Of a DNA stretch of 64,000 nt, positions 56,899-64,000 are shown in pieces. How positions within the stretch are numbered: the first letter of the stretch is position 1; the number at the start of each line of letters is the position of its first letter. A program made the position numbers and the translations under genes. The stretch is from Amycolatopsis sp. A133 (GTDB taxonomy: Bacteria > Actinomycetota > Actinomycetes > Mycobacteriales > Pseudonocardiaceae), in assembly GCF_031082405.1 (NCBI RefSeq), contig NZ_JAVHJU010000009.1:186001-250000 (forward strand). The letters are read 5' to 3'. The notes beneath the pieces were generated by a model. That model searched no databases, had not been told where the DNA came from, and saw only the letters and a program-made list of their open reading frames with translations.

Positions 56899-57306
56899 AT
56901 GCTGATCTGGGGCTGGCGTACCCGCATCTACGTGCTGGCGATGACGACTTTCCTGTGCGGCCGCTGCGGCAACCCCGCTTCGCACGCGGTGCGCAAGGCG
57001 GTCACGAAGTTCACGCTGTTCTTCATCCCGTTGTTCCCGATCAGCGTCAAGTACACCGCGCAGTGCACGTTCTGCGGGATCGAGAACCGCATCCCGAAGG
57101 AGGACGCCCTCCGCTTGCAGCAGCAGGACGAGCAGGGCCAGGCCCCCCAGGCGGCGACGGGCTACCCGCCGCACCCGTCCCAGCCGGTCCACCCGTCCCA
57201 GCCGGCTCCGCAACCGGGGTTCCAGCAGCCGCAGGGTTTTCCGCAGCACCCGTCCCAGCCGCAGGGGTTCCCGCAGCAGGGCCAGTTCCCGCACCAGGGC
57301 CAGTAG
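56899..57306 (+). CDS. Zinc-ribbon protein with Pro/Gln-rich tail
   Basis: This 135-residue protein has two CxxC pairs (CGRCG near residue 20 and CTFCG near 57) that could hold one zinc. A hydrophobic segment lies between them (TLFFIPLFPISVKY). The C-terminal 55 residues are low complexity: repeats of HPSQP, GFPQ and QGQ. It resembles the widespread actinobacterial zinc-ribbon family with that core. The function is unknown. The ATG at 56899 is preceded by a GGAAGAGAGA stretch. Confidence 0.75.
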   Translation: MLIWGWRTRIYVLAMTTFLCGRCGNPASHAVRKAVTKFTLFFIPLFPISVKYTAQCTFCGIENRIPKEDALRLQQQDEQGQAPQAATGYPPHPSQPVHPSQPAPQPGFQQPQGFPQHPSQPQGFPQQGQFPHQGQ

Positions 57307-57320
57307 GAACCGACGAGCGC

Positions 57321-57348
57321 GGCGGTCCGGCGAGCGAGCCGGACCGCC
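57321..57348 (+). terminator. Terminator hairpin
   Basis: A perfect 11-bp stem (57321-57331 with 57338-57348) has a 6-base loop. It lies 14 bases after the zinc-ribbon gene stop. Confidence 0.75.
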
Positions 57349-57414
57349 GTCGCACCTTCCGGGCCAAGGCAGCTGGCGTGGGACGCCCGCCGCCGCGAAC
57401 CCGCTTTTGGAGGC

Positions 57415-57511
57415 CCCCGAGCGCCCCAATGTGGCGTTCGGTGCGTCCAACGCACCCAATGTGGCGTTCGGTGCGTTGGACGCAACCAACGCCACATTGG
57501 GGCGCTCGGGG
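57415..57511 (-). repeat. 85-bp palindromic element, copy 3 (intergenic, inverted)
   Basis: The 85-bp unit is 57421-57505. Inverted repeats extend to 24 bp here (57415-57438 and 57488-57511). Read on the minus strand its interior matches copies 1 and 2 in the lipid synthase, so it is the same element in the opposite orientation. The remaining intergenic DNA to 57683 shows no supported gene. Confidence 0.9.
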
Positions 57512-57683
57512 CGTTTTGTGCCGTGGGTGCTGTCGCGCCGCCTCGGCCGCCGCAGCCGCAATCCGCGCCTGACCGCTAAGCCCCCACCGCCGCGAACCCG
57601 GCAGCCCGCCGGCCAACCCGGACCGCCGTAGCGTGAACCGCCCGTAAACCGCTGCGAGCAAAGCAAGCTCGACCGCCACCCCC

Positions 57684-58150
57684 TCACATCGGTCCGCCCC
57701 ACGCGCGCAACTCCCCTCCGGCCGCCCCGGCGAGCGCCACCGCATCACCGAGCCGCGAGCCGTCGCCGCCCACCAGCAGTTCCCGCAACGCCCGCGCGGC
57801 GGCCACCGCGTGCCCACCTAGCCGGGCCACCGCAGGCCGCGCGTCCGGCGGCACGGGTCCCCGCGCCTCGGCGCCCTCCCGCGCAAGACCACCCATCCGA
57901 GTGAGATCCGCGGCGGCGTGAACCGCGGCCACAACGGCCTTCACCTCCCCTCCCGCGGCGCGTGCAGGACCAGCAGCGCACCCGCCTGGTCCTCGCACGC
58001 GGCCCCGAGCCCGGCCACCGCAGCGGCGCACATCCGCCCAGCGTGAGGTCACTTTCCAGCACGCAACGCAGAGCGTGCTCGCGACGAGGTCGCCCAGGTC
58101 CCCGGCCGGTGGGCGAGCGTGGCCAGTTCCGTCTGAACCGCCGTCGGCAT
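57684..58150 (-). pseudogene. Frameshifted phoU-like gene
   Basis: Minus-strand segments in different frames assemble into a PhoU-like helical protein. [14 protein letters not shown] starts at ATG 58150. Then come [33 protein letters not shown] and [20 protein letters not shown], continuing to a TGA at 57684. At least three frame changes are needed, and the total is shorter than PhoU (about 215 residues). LTRMGGLA corresponds to the metal-region ERMGDLA motif with its Glu and Asp lost. It reads as a decayed phosphate-signalling gene. No pst genes are nearby. Confidence 0.6.
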
Positions 58151-58275
58151 GGCCGCGCGAAACCAGCCCGGCCGGGTGCCGGCATCCCGTCGCCGGGCCC
58201 GGAATTGTCGGACCCCCGTGCTCTCCTCATCGGCGAGACCGGTGCACCCCGCACCCGGAGCAGAAGGAGAGCCCG

Positions 58276-58710
58276 ATGGCAGGCGAAACGACGGTCACCG
58301 TGGTCGGCAACCTGACGACCGACCCCGAACTGCGGTTCACCGCCGCCGGCGCGGCGGTCGCGAACTTCACGGTCGCGAGCACCCCGCGGGTGTTCGACCG
58401 CGAGTCCGGCGCCTGGCGCGACGGCGACGCGATGTTCCTGCGCTGCAGCGTGTGGAAGCAATACGCGGAAAACGTCGCGGAGTCGCTGGTGCGCGGGGCT
58501 CGCGTCGTCGTCCACGGCCGGCTGAGACAGCGGTCGTACGAAACGAAGGAGGGTGAGAAGCGCACCGTGACGGAGCTGGAGGTCGACGAGGTCGGCCCGT
58601 CCCTGCGGTACGCCACGGCCAAGCTGACCAAGCTCAGCCGCGCGACGGGTGGCGAAGGGAGCAGTTCCTGGACCCCGGAACCGGTGGCGGCGGGCAGCCC
58701 GCCGTTCTGA
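58276..58710 (+). CDS. ssb: Single-stranded DNA-binding protein (secondary SSB)
   Basis: This 144-residue OB-fold SSB has [28 protein letters not shown], then [30 protein letters not shown] and the SYETKEG loop. The ATG at 58276 has GAAGGAGA upstream. The tail is short and ends AAGSPPF rather than the acidic DDDIPF tip that recruits partner proteins. It therefore looks like the paralogue (SsbB-type) used in recombination, competence or sporulating hyphae rather than the replicative SSB. It is not next to rpsF/rpsR. Confidence 0.88.
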   Translation: MAGETTVTVVGNLTTDPELRFTAAGAAVANFTVASTPRVFDRESGAWRDGDAMFLRCSVWKQYAENVAESLVRGARVVVHGRLRQRSYETKEGEKRTVTELEVDEVGPSLRYATAKLTKLSRATGGEGSSSWTPEPVAAGSPPF

Positions 58711-58882
58711 TCCCCATCCGTTCACGGCCGGCCTCCGAACGCCCGTCGACGGGGATTCGACCCGTGCTGGATCGCCTGCGGTGAGGATGAGGGGACGCTC
58801 CGGCCCGGCCTGCGGTCGAAATCCCGCCCACTGATTCGACGCAGGGGTAGACGAGGCCGAACCACGAGCGGGAGGGACCGAC

Positions 58883-59173
58883 ATGAACGGGAACGAGAAG
58901 ACCGGCACACGGCCAGCACACCCGGCGGTCAACCACCGGATGCGTGCGATGCTCCGCGCAGTCGGCGCCGGCCGCGGCCGCGTCTCCTGCAGCAGCGAAC
59001 CGGACCTCTTCATCGACGGCCTGTCGTGCGGCGACCAGTTCGCCGCGCACGCATTGGCCCACCAGGGACTGGTGCGCGCGGCCCGCCCGGGCCGCCCCGG
59101 TGAGCTGGTCCCGGCGATCCTGACCCCGGCAGGCCGGGCGATCATCGCCCCCGAACAAAGATCGGCCGCCTGA
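58883..59173 (+). CDS. Small protein of unknown function
   Basis: This 96-residue protein has a good ribosome site (GGGAGGG, 6 bases before the ATG). The C-terminal half (DQFAAHALAHQGLVRAARPG, then LVPAILTPAGRAII) looks like a helix plus wing, as in small winged-helix proteins. The basic N-terminus could touch nucleic acid. No family was recognised. It sits alone between ssb and the pirin gene. Confidence 0.5.
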   Translation: MNGNEKTGTRPAHPAVNHRMRAMLRAVGAGRGRVSCSSEPDLFIDGLSCGDQFAAHALAHQGLVRAARPGRPGELVPAILTPAGRAIIAPEQRSAA

Positions 59174-59386
59174 CCCGGCGACCGGCCGATGTTTGACAAC
59201 TCCACAACGCCGACCACCCGGCTGCACCGGCCCGGGGGCAGCGCCCGCCGAACGGGTGCCCAGCCGCACCAGTGCTTGGCCGCCCGCAACCGGACTCCGC
59301 TCCACCCGGGTCCACCGCGATCCCACCCGGCGGCCGTGACCCCGCCCACCCACGACCCGGCGGCAATCGCGACTACCGTGGCGGGC

Positions 59387-60385
59387 ATGAGCAACACCGA
59401 GGCCGCTCCCGCCGAGCTCGCCTGTGGCGACCGGCCGGCGGCCACCGACCCCGACCGGCCGGCCGTCGAGGTCCTCACCCCGCGCGAGGTGCCGCTCGGT
59501 GGTCCCCGCGCGATGCGGGTCCGGCGCACCCTCCCCCAGCGGTCCCGGTCGCTGATCGGCGCGTGGTGCTTCGCCGACCACTACGGCCCGGACGAGGTCA
59601 CCGGGCCCGGCGCAATGGACGTGGCCCCGCACCCGCACACCGGCCTGCAGACGGTGAGCTGGCTGTTCGAGGGCGAGATCGAGCACCGCGACAGCCTGGG
59701 CACGCACGCGATGGTCCGCCCCGGCGAGCTGAACCTGATGACCGGCGGGCACGGCATCTGCCACTCGGAAGTCTCGACCGCGGCCACCAAGACGCTGCAC
59801 GGCGTCCAGCTCTGGGTGGCCCTGCCCGAGCGGCACCGCCACACCGCACGAGCCTTCGACCACTACGTCCCCTCGGTGAACCGGATCGAGGGCGCGGAAA
59901 TCCGGGTGTTCCTCGGCTCGCTGGCCGGCCGGACATCCCCGATCCCGACGTTCACCCCGCTGCTGGGCGCGGAGGTCGTGCTGGGCCCGGACGCCCACAT
60001 GTCCCTCGGCGTGGACCCCGGCTTCGAGCACGGCGTCCTGGTGGACACCGGCGACGTCGTGGTGGCCGGCACCCGCGTCCGCGCGGCGGAGCTGGGCTAC
60101 GTCGGCACCGGCGTGCGCTCCCTGACCCTGAGCAACCGCGGCACCGTCCCCGCGCGCTTCCTGCTGCTGGGCGGCACCCCGTTCGACGAAGAGATCCTGA
60201 TGTGGTGGAACTTCGTCGGCCGCACCCACGAGGAGATCGCCGAGTTCCGCGAAGCGTGGGAAGCCGGGTCGGATCAGTTCGGGAGTGTCGCGGGCTACGC
60301 GGGCATGCGGCTACCGGCACCGGCCTTGCCGGCCGTCCGCATCAAACCCCGCCGCAACCCCGGCCAGGAATCCGCCCACCGCTGA
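59387..60385 (+). CDS. Pirin family protein
   Basis: This 332-residue bicupin has pirin metal ligands in APHPHTGLQTVSWLFEGEIEHRDSLG and the LNLMTGGHGICHSE segment. The second cupin has the pirin_C region FDEEILMWWNFVGRTHEEI. Pirins act as quercetinase-like or redox-sensing proteins. ATG 59387 is chosen since similarity begins shortly after it; the frame is open further upstream, but without motifs. The 3' end overlaps the convergent hydrolase gene by 75 bases. Confidence 0.88.
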   Translation: MSNTEAAPAELACGDRPAATDPDRPAVEVLTPREVPLGGPRAMRVRRTLPQRSRSLIGAWCFADHYGPDEVTGPGAMDVAPHPHTGLQTVSWLFEGEIEHRDSLGTHAMVRPGELNLMTGGHGICHSEVSTAATKTLHGVQLWVALPERHRHTARAFDHYVPSVNRIEGAEIRVFLGSLAGRTSPIPTFTPLLGAEVVLGPDAHMSLGVDPGFEHGVLVDTGDVVVAGTRVRAAELGYVGTGVRSLTLSNRGTVPARFLLLGGTPFDEEILMWWNFVGRTHEEIAEFREAWEAGSDQFGSVAGYAGMRLPAPALPAVRIKPRRNPGQESAHR

Positions 60386-61204
60386 CCCGAACGCGGGCGC
60401 GTCGTCCAGCCACGGGTAGTGCGCGGTCCCGGGCAGCACGACGGCGCGGCCGTCCGGGAACAGCCCGGCGAAGCGGCGGGCGACCGCCGGGCTGGCGATC
60501 CAGTCCAGTTCACCGGCGAGCACCAGCACCGGAGCGGTGACGGCCCCGAGCGCGGCACGGGTCGTCCCGGGCTCGAAGGCCCCGGCGGAGTTGTAGATCC
60601 GCGCGGCCGCCCCGTTGCGCTGGCCGCGTTCGCCGGCTTGGTGCCGCCGGGCGGCGTCGTCCCAGCGGCCGTAGTACAGCGGCGCGGCGGCGGCCCAGTC
60701 GGCGCTGGTCGCCGTCTTCGCGGCGATCGACCCGTAGGCGGCGGCCGCGGCGGCGAACCAGGGAGCACCCGCCCGCCGGGCGACGATCCGCTGCCGTTCC
60801 TCGGCCGGCAGTTCGAAGCCGACGGCCCGCGGGCTCGGCGCGATCAACGCGAGCCGTCGCAGGCGCTGCGGGTACCGCGCCGCGTAGAGCACGGCCAAGC
60901 TCGCCCCGGCCGAGTGCCCGAGCAGGTCGAGCCGGTCGAGGCCGAGGTGCTTGCGCAGCGCCTCGACGTCCTCGACCTGCCGGTCACACCGGTAGGTGCC
61001 GACGTCGGCGGGCGTCTCGGAATCCCCGGTTCCCCGCAGATCGAGGACGGCGGTGCGCCGCCACCCGCCCAGCCCGCCGAGATCCCCGAGATAGGCGCCG
61101 GCCCGCATCGGCCCACCGGGCAGGCACACCACCGGAGGCTCGGCCCCGGAACCGGAGAGGTGGAAGGAAAGCCCGGTTCCGTCCGGCGCGGAGAAGATCG
61201 GCAC
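60311..61204 (-). CDS. Alpha/beta hydrolase, proline iminopeptidase-like
   Basis: This 297-residue alpha/beta hydrolase has VVCLPGGPMRAGAYLGDLGG (HGGPG-like oxyanion motif), DLRGTGDSETP, nucleophile elbow GHSAGAS and C-terminal GTAHYPWLDDAPAF with the His. The lid is helical. GTG 61204 begins the family similarity (VPIFSAPDGTGLSFH); the ribosome site is weak. The tail overlaps the convergent pirin gene. Peptidase specificity is only a guess from the HGGPG-like motif. Confidence 0.8.
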   Translation of the reverse strand: MPIFSAPDGTGLSFHLSGSGAEPPVVCLPGGPMRAGAYLGDLGGLGGWRRTAVLDLRGTGDSETPADVGTYRCDRQVEDVEALRKHLGLDRLDLLGHSAGASLAVLYAARYPQRLRRLALIAPSPRAVGFELPAEERQRIVARRAGAPWFAAAAAAYGSIAAKTATSADWAAAAPLYYGRWDDAARRHQAGERGQRNGAAARIYNSAGAFEPGTTRAALGAVTAPVLVLAGELDWIASPAVARRFAGLFPDGRAVVLPGTAHYPWLDDAPAFGSAVGGFLAGVAAGFDADGRQGRCR

Positions 61205-61321
61205 GCCCCGACCCTGGCATCCCCCGGCCGGCGGAACAAGCGCCGGCCGGCCATGGAAGCCCGGTGGGAGAAACGGCTCCCTACCGGGGCGAGGCTTACC
61301 GGCGGCCCACTTCGGATCACC

Positions 61322-61342
61322 GTGCCCTCGCACCGAGGGCAC
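61322..61342 (-). terminator. Hairpin after the GntR gene
   Basis: The perfect 9-bp stem GTGCCCTCG/CGAGGGCAC has a 3-base loop. It lies between the GntR regulator and the hydrolase gene, both on the minus strand. The rest of the 280-bp gap shows no gene. Confidence 0.65.
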
Positions 61343-61485
61343 TGCAGCCCGCGCGCATTCACGCCACAGGGCCACCCCGCGCGAGCTCCCACTCAAGCGC
61401 GCCACTCATTGCTGCCGAAGCGAAGCCTGCCCTGCAGCACCGGGGGTTCCCCACTCCCGCGCAAGTTAGCCCCACAGCGCCCCGG

Positions 61486-62148
61486 TCACCGCTCCCGGGC
61501 GAGGTAAGCCTCCAGCGTCGCCATCCGGTGGCCCCGGGCGAACCGCTCGACCTCCTCCGGATCGCTCCCGCCCTCGATCAGCGCGAGCAACCGCTCGTGC
61601 TCCTCGACCGACTCCGGTGCCCGCCCCGGGACCGTCGTGAACGTGCTGTCGCGGACCGCGGCCAGGCGGGTCCAGCACCGCTGCACCAGGTCGACCAGGT
61701 TCGGGTTGGGGCAGGCGCTGAACAGCACCTCGTGGAACTCGGCGTTCAGCGCGGTGAACGCCAGCGGGTCGAACTCGGCGAGGCTGCGGCGCATCCGGTC
61801 GTTGAGCTCGCGGGCGCGGGCCAGCGCGTCCGCCGTGAGCAGGGGCGCGGCCAGGCCGGTGGCCGCGCCCTCGACGATCGCCACCGTCTGCATCGCGTGC
61901 TGGTAGGCGGTGAGGTCGATGGCCACGACCCGGGCGCCGACGTTCCGCTCGAACTCGATCAGCTCCTCGGCCTCCAGCCGGCGCAGGGCTTCGCGGACCG
62001 GCACCGCGCTGACGTCGAGCTCGCGGCCGATCTGGTCGAGCACCAGCCGGTAGCCGGGGCCGTAACGCCCGGCGAGGATCCGGGCCTTGATCGTGTCGTA
62101 GGCCAGCTGCGACTTGGTGACCGGTCTTCCCGCGGACGCGCCAATCAT
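61486..62148 (-). CDS. GntR-family (FadR/FCD subfamily) regulator
   Basis: This 220-residue protein has an N-terminal GntR winged helix (QLAYDTIKARILAGRYGPGY, then VSAVPVREALRRLEAEELI). The C-terminal FCD ligand domain has metal-type histidines (ALNAEFHEVLF and ESVEEHERLLALI). ATG 62148 is chosen; ATG 62160 lies inside the palindromic operator. Neither has a clear Shine-Dalgarno, so a leaderless transcript is possible. It diverges from the ThDP enzyme gene and most likely regulates it. Confidence 0.87.
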   Translation of the reverse strand: MIGASAGRPVTKSQLAYDTIKARILAGRYGPGYRLVLDQIGRELDVSAVPVREALRRLEAEELIEFERNVGARVVAIDLTAYQHAMQTVAIVEGAATGLAAPLLTADALARARELNDRMRRSLAEFDPLAFTALNAEFHEVLFSACPNPNLVDLVQRCWTRLAAVRDSTFTTVPGRAPESVEEHERLLALIEGGSDPEEVERFARGHRMATLEAYLARER

Positions 62149-62155
62149 GTAGGAA

Positions 62156-62167
62156 ACCATATATGGT
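62156..62167. promoter_or_regulatory. GntR operator ACCATATATGGT
   Basis: A perfect 12-bp palindrome, AT-rich in the centre, lies in the 41-bp gap between the divergent GntR and ThDP enzyme starts. FadR-subfamily proteins bind short sites of this kind. It can control both genes. Confidence 0.72.
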
Positions 62168-62189
62168 CCGCACTCAGGAGGCCGCGCCG

Positions 62190-63821
62190 ATGCCGAGTTC
62201 CCCGCCGTTCCCGACCGCGGCCGACCTGATCGTCGACGGGCTGCGGGCCCACGGCGTGGACACCGTCTTCGGCCTGCCCGGGGTGCAGACCTACGACCTG
62301 TTCGACAGCCTCGCCCGCACGGACGGCGAGATCCGCGTGATCGGCGCGCGGCACGAGCAGACCGTCGCCTACATGGCGTTCGGGTACGCCCAGGCGACCG
62401 GCCGCACCGGCGTCTGCACCGTCGTGCCCGGCCCCGGCGTCCTCAACGCGTCGGCCGCGCTGCTGTCGGCGCACGGGGCGAGCGCGCCGGTGCTGTGCCT
62501 CACGAGCGAAATCCCGCGCGCCTACCTCGGCCGCGGCCTCGGGCACCTGCACGAGATGCCGGACCAGCTGGCGACGCTGCGCACGATCACGAAGTGGTCC
62601 GCGCTGGTCGAGCACCCGGCGGAGGTCCCGGACGCACTGGCGACGGCGTTCCGCGAAGCGGCGGGCGGGCGGCCGCGGCCGGTCGCGCTGGCGGTGCCGT
62701 GGGACGTGCTGGGGCTGCGCGCCCCGGCCGGAGCCGCCGGCCCGCTGCCGCTGCCCCGGCCGGCCGTCGACCCGGTCGCCGTCGAGAAAGCCGCCGAGCT
62801 CCTCGACGGCGCGAAGCACCCGATGATCATGGTGGGCGGCGGCGCCCGGCACGCCGCCGCCGAAGTCCGGGCGCTGGCCGAGCGGCTGCAGGCGCCGGTG
62901 GTGCCGTTCCGCGGCGGGCGCGGCATTGTGGGCGACGACCACCCGCTCGGCTTCACGTGCGTCTCGGGCTTCGAACGGTGGGCCGAGACCGACGTCGTGG
63001 TCGGCATCGGGTCGCGGATGGAGCTGTCCTGGTTCCGCTGGCCCGAGAAGCCCGCCGGCCTCAAGACGATCCTGCTCGACATCGATCCGCGGCAGGCGAC
63101 CCGGCTCGAAGCGGACGTCGCGATCGTCGCCGACACCGCCGACGCCACGGCGGCGCTCACCGGCGCCGTGGGTCCACAACGGACGGACCGGACGGCGGAA
63201 TTCACGGCGCTGAAAGCCACTGTGGCGGAGCGCTTCAGCGACGTCGGACCGGAGCTGGAGTACCTCCGCGCCATCCGGGACGTGCTTCCCCGCGACGGCT
63301 TCTTCGTCGAGGAGATCTGCCAGGTCGGCTTCGCGTCCTACTTCGGCTTCGAGGTCTACACCCCGCGCACGTTCGTCACCTGCGGCCACCAGGGCACGCT
63401 CGGCTTCGGCTACCCGACGGCCCTGGGCGTGCAGGCGGCCTTCCCCCGCCGGCCGGTGGTTTCGGTGGCCGGGGACGGCGGCTTCATGTTCGCCGCGCAG
63501 GAGCTCGCCACCGCCGTCCAATATGGACTCAACGTGGTGGCGGTGGTGTTCGACAACGGCAGCTACGGCAACGTCCACCTCGACCAGGAGCGGCTGTTCG
63601 AGGGCCGCGCGCTGGGCGGGCGGCTGCGGAACCCGGACTTCGCCCGCCTCGCCGAGACGTTCGGCGCGCTCGGTTTGACCGCGCGCACCCCGGACGACCT
63701 GCGCGGTGCGCTGGACAAGGCGTTCGCGGCGGGCCGGCCGGCGCTGGTGCACGTGCCGTGCGAGCTCGGCGTCGGCGCCTCGCCGTGGAAGTACCTGATG
63801 CCGAAATCGGACCGCAGCTAA
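62190..63821 (+). CDS. Acetolactate-synthase-like ThDP-dependent enzyme
   Basis: This 543-residue three-domain ThDP enzyme keeps the cofactor-activating Glu56 (ARHEQTVAYMA). The diphosphate/Mg motif is GDGGFMFAAQELATAVQYGL with NGSYGN completing it. ATG 62190 is chosen because AGGAGG (62176-62181) precedes it by 8 bases; an ATG at 62163 has none and overlaps the operator. It lacks acetolactate synthase context (no ilvN/ilvC). Control by a GntR regulator and a neighbouring PLP decarboxylase gene suggest a catabolic carboligase or decarboxylase. The substrate is unknown. Confidence 0.82.
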   Translation: MPSSPPFPTAADLIVDGLRAHGVDTVFGLPGVQTYDLFDSLARTDGEIRVIGARHEQTVAYMAFGYAQATGRTGVCTVVPGPGVLNASAALLSAHGASAPVLCLTSEIPRAYLGRGLGHLHEMPDQLATLRTITKWSALVEHPAEVPDALATAFREAAGGRPRPVALAVPWDVLGLRAPAGAAGPLPLPRPAVDPVAVEKAAELLDGAKHPMIMVGGGARHAAAEVRALAERLQAPVVPFRGGRGIVGDDHPLGFTCVSGFERWAETDVVVGIGSRMELSWFRWPEKPAGLKTILLDIDPRQATRLEADVAIVADTADATAALTGAVGPQRTDRTAEFTALKATVAERFSDVGPELEYLRAIRDVLPRDGFFVEEICQVGFASYFGFEVYTPRTFVTCGHQGTLGFGYPTALGVQAAFPRRPVVSVAGDGGFMFAAQELATAVQYGLNVVAVVFDNGSYGNVHLDQERLFEGRALGGRLRNPDFARLAETFGALGLTARTPDDLRGALDKAFAAGRPALVHVPCELGVGASPWKYLMPKSDRS

Positions 63822-64000
63822 CCGGCGGCGAGGCGCTCCAGCACGGCGAAGACCCGGTCGACGTCCGCCGTGGTCGTCCGCCTGTTGCTGAAGGCGGCGC
63901 GCAACGCCGGACGGCCGTCGTACACCGTCGGTGTGAGGAACGTGGTCCCGTCCTCGGCGATGGCGCGCACGAGGGCGTCGATCCGGTCCTGCGTGACCTC
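63818..64000 (-). CDS. C-terminal end of a PLP-dependent decarboxylase (partial)
   Basis: The last 60 residues and TAG stop (63818-63820) are present; the gene continues beyond the window. The segment DGTTFLTPTVYDGRPALRAA followed by NRRTTTADVDRVFAVLERLA is the C-terminal small domain of group II decarboxylases of the aromatic-L-amino-acid type. It overlaps the convergent ThDP gene stop by 4 bases. The substrate cannot be read from this part. Confidence 0.75.
   Translation of the reverse strand, partial: EVTQDRIDALVRAIAEDGTTFLTPTVYDGRPALRAAFSNRRTTTADVDRVFAVLERLAAG

Noticed and set aside
59189..59386. N-terminal extension of the pirin protein
   Set aside because: The frame is open but has no ribosome site or conserved residue; pirin similarity starts after ATG 59387.
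62163..62189. ATG 62163 as start of the ThDP enzyme
   Set aside because: It lies in the operator palindrome and has no Shine-Dalgarno; ATG 62190 has AGGAGG at ideal spacing.

Overview
This is a high-GC actinobacterial chromosome segment. GTG starts and ATGA/GTGA start-stop overlaps are frequent. It carries a deazaflavin (F420)-type nitroreductase, several LacI/TetR/GntR/MarR regulators, a standalone LigD-type polymerase and a GH15 enzyme. Together these suggest a filamentous actinomycete, and the overall style fits Pseudonocardiaceae (Amycolatopsis-like). The taxon is an inference; no rRNA or tRNA gene is visible. Coding density is high and most neighbouring genes are in order.

Layout. 1-11.3 kb: end of an Fe-S protein, a strong terminator, then a purine-to-glycerate locus. 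It holds hydroxypyruvate isomerase, tartronate semialdehyde reductase, a glyoxylate carboligase-like ThDP enzyme, three-subunit xanthine dehydrogenase, a guanine-deaminase-like enzyme, an NCS2 purine permease, a small gamma-glutamylcyclotransferase-like protein and glycerate kinase. The first and last steps of purine catabolism are here; uricase and allantoinase are not. 11.4-21.2 kb: TetR regulator, secreted GH15 glucoamylase-like enzyme, an NrtR-type Nudix regulator divergent from an SPFH/NAD-kinase-like pair with two palindromic operators between them, and a LacI-controlled GH2 beta-galactosidase. 21.3-23.9 kb: an island with an orphan winged-helix/PD-(D/E)XK nuclease-like gene bracketed by arrays of a 21-bp repeat, followed by an IS3-like remnant joined to the 3' end of a glutaminase gene. 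23.9-25.6 kb: a YheO/DauR-like regulator and a threonine-synthase-family enzyme.

26.4-39.95 kb is the most distinctive region: a five-gene, translationally coupled operon resembling a rearranged polyunsaturated-fatty-acid (Pfa) or secondary-lipid synthase. Protein 1 is NPD-like/NPD(ER)-KS-AT-ACP-ACP-KR, and protein 2 is KS-AT-DH-phosphopantetheinyl transferase. A free acidic ACP, an alpha/beta hydrolase and a GT1 glycosyltransferase follow. I infer a self-activated lipid synthase whose product is released and glycosylated.

40-64 kb: GNAT, SDR, an MFS pump fused to a winged helix, PHP phosphoesterase, LigD-type polymerase, a B12-binding-like protein without its axial His, a type-B esterase without the consensus nucleophile, sensor kinase, MarR plus DrrAB-like ABC exporter, class A PBP, secondary SSB, pirin, and a GntR-controlled ThDP enzyme. 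A PhoU gene is broken by frameshifts.

Across the window run palindromic repeats. An 85-bp element is present three times, two of them in frame inside the lipid synthase after its ACP domains. CTTTCACGTGAAAG palindromes occur three times, two of them inside protein 2. Very long perfect hairpins sit at gene ends, and the motif TCCACWGTGGA is over-represented.
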